From Neospora caninum Liverpool (Eukaryota > Apicomplexa > Conoidasida > Eucoccidiorida > Sarcocystidae), in contig NC_018397.1 in NCBI RefSeq assembly GCF_000208865.1, positions 1,426,001-1,490,000 of the forward strand: a DNA stretch of 64,000 nt. Direction: 5' to 3'. Every line of letters begins with the position of its first letter. The first letter of the stretch is position 1. Under the pieces are notes generated by a model. The model did no database searches. It was not told the DNA's origin and worked only from the letters and a program-made list of their open reading frames with translations. The position numbers and the translations under genes were made by a program. Below, piece after piece: positions 61,201 to 64,000 of this stretch.

Positions 61201-63514
61201 CGGAGAGACGAGAACACTGGGGAGAGAAGAACGACAGACAGGCAAAGGCGCGCACATGGCCGTGTGGAACGACACTCGCAGTTCGAACTGTGAATACGAC
61301 ACGAACCAAAGAAAGCCAATACCCCCCGAGTGTCCCCCCCGAGAACCGCCGGAATTTCGCCCCCCCTTCCTCCCACGCAATCCTTTGCTCTGACTCACTG
61401 AGAACAGCGCCCCACACGTCGTCCCCAGATGTGTCGATCGCGTGCCTGTATGTGTCGCATCGGGCGTATCTCTGCGAACGTGCATGATGCGAGGCTTCCC
61501 ACACATCTCAGCATTTTATGCTTTTACGTTTTCACCAGAGTCGCTGGAAACGAAAGTTTTTCTGGTGAACCGAGCTGTGCGCCTCGAAACAGTGCCTGGC
61601 TGGGTGTACCAGCATGTGGAGTTTCTTCTTGGGGTTGGCGTGGCTCTACAAGGCACATGCACGCGTCTGCAGCTGTCCACGACAAAACCGGGAGAAAGAG
61701 AAATGCACCTGGACACATGTGTGCCCCGATATCTCACGGTCGGTGAGCACGCGCACCGGTGGATTTGTCAGCTGGCGCATGCGCCGTTCCTCTCTCGTCT
61801 TTTTGTGTCTTTTTCCTTCCCTCAGGCCAACCGAGCCCTGTACCGAAGTGTGTCGGTGATTCTGACGGAGTCCCTTCGGGCGACGCGTCGCGCCTGCTTT
61901 GTCATGGACGGTGGATTTCGCGTCTGGGAGCAGCTGCCGGCGCTTCCCGCCAGCATTCCCGTTCGACCGCCGGAAGAAGTGGAAGACACCGTGACGTCGG
62001 CCGTTGTCCAGGTAGGCTGCTTTGCTCCACTCGCGGCGCGTAGCCATCAGACAGTCTTTCAAGACGGCAAAACTCGCCTTGTCCCACGAAGGCAGTGGGG
62101 CCTTTCCCGGCTGTCTCTCCACACGCTTCGGCTGACACCGAGTCGGCTGTCTTCCCCCTGTACACGCGAAAGGGGATGACCGCCTGCGGACCTTCAATCC
62201 AAACTCGTGCACTGCCGGCGACCAGTTTGAACTGACAGTAAAAACTGTCGGTTCGCAGAAGCAGAAACACTCCGCAGAATGGAAACCGCGACGTCCCCTG
62301 AGCCTTTGCCGGGGGATGCACCAGGTGGGAGGTCGGCGCCAGTTTCGGCGGCGAGGGTCCGTCGAGTTTCTTCACATCTGCGCGAAGATTTGGGGCATTA
62401 CCCGCTTCGAGTCGCCTACTCTGGAGAACATAACATAGGGCGTTCCGAGGCGAAGACACGGGCCCCAATGCGCAGCCGCAGAGTCTCCCCGCTCGTTCAC
62501 GCGTCTTGGAACTTGCAGGCGCGCGGCTCTGTTTGCCCCGAACTTACCGCGGAAACTCCCCAGAAATCCACCTGGTTGTAGATGTGTATGGAAGTAGCTC
62601 TGTTCCCACGGTGGTGTCGCGAACGTAGCTCTGCCGTGGGCCAGAGATTGCCTTGCGTAGTGTTTTCTGCTAGTAAGAGATAGCTGCTTCGTGTATTTAG
62701 CTGGCTCTACCAACCCTGCAGGTATAGATCCCGTGCGTATACCTGCCGTTTACCCTCATGTGCGCATGGCAGATGCTCACTGCCTCTCATTCTTAAATTT
62801 GGATTAATCTCCTTACAAGTGGCTTTCGGTTTGACGGGACTTCGACAACCAAATAACTCCAAACGAGTCACTCTCGCCCAGCTCTGTGGGTGTCTCTTCT
62901 GTCGCGCTGCTCTCTCGGAGGCACACTCCGCATTTGCCATCGTCTTCGCTTGTTCCTCGCAGTTCAACGTTCTGCGCAAGCGAGTGGAGAAGGAAGCGAA
63001 GGCGTTCGAGGAAGAAGGTTTCAGTGACGCGTCAACCGAGCCGACGACAGGCGGTGGCAGCCGTTTCCGGAGCCGTTCGCGACGAGAGGAGGAGGGCGGT
63101 CCGTCTATCTTCGGCCGCGGTGTCATGCTGAGGGAGATTGCCGACAGGCTCAAGTCCCCTTCGGAAACAGAGCGGCGACGCGCCTACCGAACTCTCGAGA
63201 AGATGCTGCGCCGGTGTTTGAAGGAGACCAGGTTTGCATCTGAGCCCGTGGACGACGACGTGCTGGGGCCTTCTGAATTCGAGAGACAGTTGGCGATGTA
63301 CCGCGCGATCGAACGCAATTCCATCATGCAGCAGTTGAGAGAGATCTGCATATCGGGGAAGATCAAAGCAGAAGCGTGGGTGGACACGGACCCGACTTCG
63401 GACGACGACCGGGACTCCCACTTCACCTACCGCTCGTCTCGGGTACTCCCCACGTCGGCCGTCAGCGGTGAGGCCTCGAGAGACGGCGGCATCGCGAAGG
63501 CGAGACTTTTCACG
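52232..63514 (+). CDS. Giant MSP/VAP-like-domain and coiled-coil protein (3' end off window)
   Basis: Exons: 52232-52522, 53076-53435, 53921-54349, 55017-55083, 55386-61087, 61826-62011 and 62963-63514; donors and acceptors all agree in phase (7587 nt, 2529 codons). Residues about 62-150 resemble a major-sperm-protein/VAP immunoglobulin-like domain: VTIHPLGASTARLEVWNP, then NRYVVRVSSRLLHPQSKRVL, then FLVVRLPAE. A coiled coil follows across exons 4-5 (HLKAIEETFEEEREARKA, then KREKLRARSAECRDESKAQ). The 5.7-kb exon 5 is mostly Ser/Arg-rich disordered sequence with a few folded-looking islands (LLNYLQRMQLKEQRLKDRIA; VAIDDLVDQLLYTIPAG; KCLRGINEFLTNTSKF). The C-terminal part seen is helical (MLREIADRLKSPSETERRRA). 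MSP domains bind FFAT-type motifs or polymerise; a scaffold or membrane-contact role is inference. The last exon ends on ACG|GTGGGT and the gene probably continues beyond the window; read through, the frame would stop near 63670. Confidence 0.84.
52415..53237 (+). other. MSP/VAP-like beta-sandwich domain split by intron 52523-53075
   Basis: The order of hydrophobic strands, the N-P turn after the first long strand (EVWNPKQPAYPILLLW), the RYVVR strand with later P, and the closing FLVVRL strand follow the MSP fold pattern. Similarity is by pattern only. Confidence 0.5.
53684..53718 (+). other. Orphan strong splice acceptor in intron 2 of the MSP-like gene
   Basis: A long C/T tract followed by gcttgcag at 53711-53718 looks like a better acceptor than most used in this gene, yet no good donor follows before an in-frame stop near 53826. 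It may define an alternative exon, or a decoy. Confidence 0.4.
55017..55520 (+). other. Coiled-coil segment spanning exons 4 and 5
   Basis: Exon 4 is only 67 nt and phase 1. Joined to exon 5 it gives an uninterrupted charged heptad-like helix (about 55 residues of Glu/Lys/Arg/Ala), which supports the splice model. Confidence 0.75.
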
Positions 63515-64000
63515 GTGGGTCGGCGTGCGAGAGGCAGAACCGCGGGGAGCTGGAAAGAGAGACACAGTCTCGCGAGCCAGCGAGGGCGGGGAGCTGTAGA
63601 AAAGGGCGACCGTGACCGGGAGACGGAAAGGGGAGAGGCAAAAACGGAAAGTCTCACCCGAGTTGACTGATCGCGGGACGCTGGCGGGCCGTGCGCATGC
63701 GACGAGCGACACGGCAGAGGGTACCTGCGAGAGCGAATGACGGTTGAGCGTGAGAGAGGGACACCCACGCAAGAGTGAGAGGGAAGGGTCAGAAAGAACC
63801 AGGGAAGGAACTGGAGGCTTGTCTCAAAGAAAAGGGCTCGAGACGCAAATGCCACGGCGTGCACAAAAGGCAGTCTGTGGAGACGTGGAATCGCCTTGGG
63901 TGGGAAGTCTGGTGGTCTGGGGGTATGTCGCGCGTCTCCAAGAGAGATAGGTGCAAACAGTGACTTGGCCTGACAGGTTCAGCTGAAAGCCCTAGGAAGA
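63515..64000 (+). other. Probable start of an intron of the MSP-like gene
   Basis: It follows the donor at 63514. The sequence is purine-rich with no coding-like frame beyond the read-through stop near 63670. No further exon is visible before the window ends. Confidence 0.45.

Noticed and set aside
61088..61393. Read-through extension of the large MSP-like exon
   Set aside because: The donor AGG|GTAGGT at 61087 joins in phase to a clearly coding exon at 61826, and the extension has intron-like composition.

Overview
This window is nuclear DNA of a coccidian apicomplexan, most likely a Toxoplasma-like tissue-cyst former (Toxoplasma, Hammondia, Neospora or Besnoitia). I infer this from two plant-like AP2 DNA-binding domains of ApiAP2 type, very long exons that code for low-complexity Ser/Ala/Gly/Glu-rich protein, introns of about 200-950 bp with GTAAGT/GTGAGT donors and pyrimidine-rich CAG acceptors, GC-rich coding third positions, and 3-7 kb of gene-free sequence between genes. 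Genus and chromosome cannot be fixed from the sequence alone.

I support six protein genes. I rebuilt the five whose splicing could be followed by matching donor and acceptor phases exon by exon; every join listed keeps the reading frame. On the minus strand, in tandem: (1) an ApiAP2 factor (ATG 5615, running off the left edge) whose AP2 domain is split by an intron; (2) a giant F-box/WD40 protein (20971-10179, one intron, about 3433 aa); (3) a seven-exon F-box protein with an N-myristoylation-type start (28936-24748). On the plus strand: (4) a second ApiAP2 factor (35653-41375, five exons, 1410 aa) with an AT-hook formed across one splice junction and an AP2 domain split by another. On the minus strand: (5) V-type ATPase subunit F (47115-44882, five small exons, 127 aa). 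On the plus strand, running off the right edge: (6) a giant protein (from 52232, seven exons and at least 2529 residues in the window) with an MSP/VAP-like beta-domain at its N-terminus, then a coiled coil and a long, mostly disordered body.

The functional themes are transcription control (two ApiAP2 genes), ubiquitin-ligase substrate adaptors (two F-box genes side by side), vacuolar/plant-like-vacuole proton pumping (V-ATPase F) and a probable membrane-contact or cytoskeletal scaffold (MSP-like protein).

The large intergenic spaces (5.6-10.2, 21.0-24.7, 28.9-35.7, 41.4-44.9 and 47.1-52.2 kb) hold no convincing genes. The 6.7 kb space before the second ApiAP2 gene is notable for nine GCATGC sites within 1.6 kb, a 31-bp tandem duplication and an upstream ORF that overlaps the start codon. 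I found no rRNA, tRNA, CRISPR array or recognisable mobile element.
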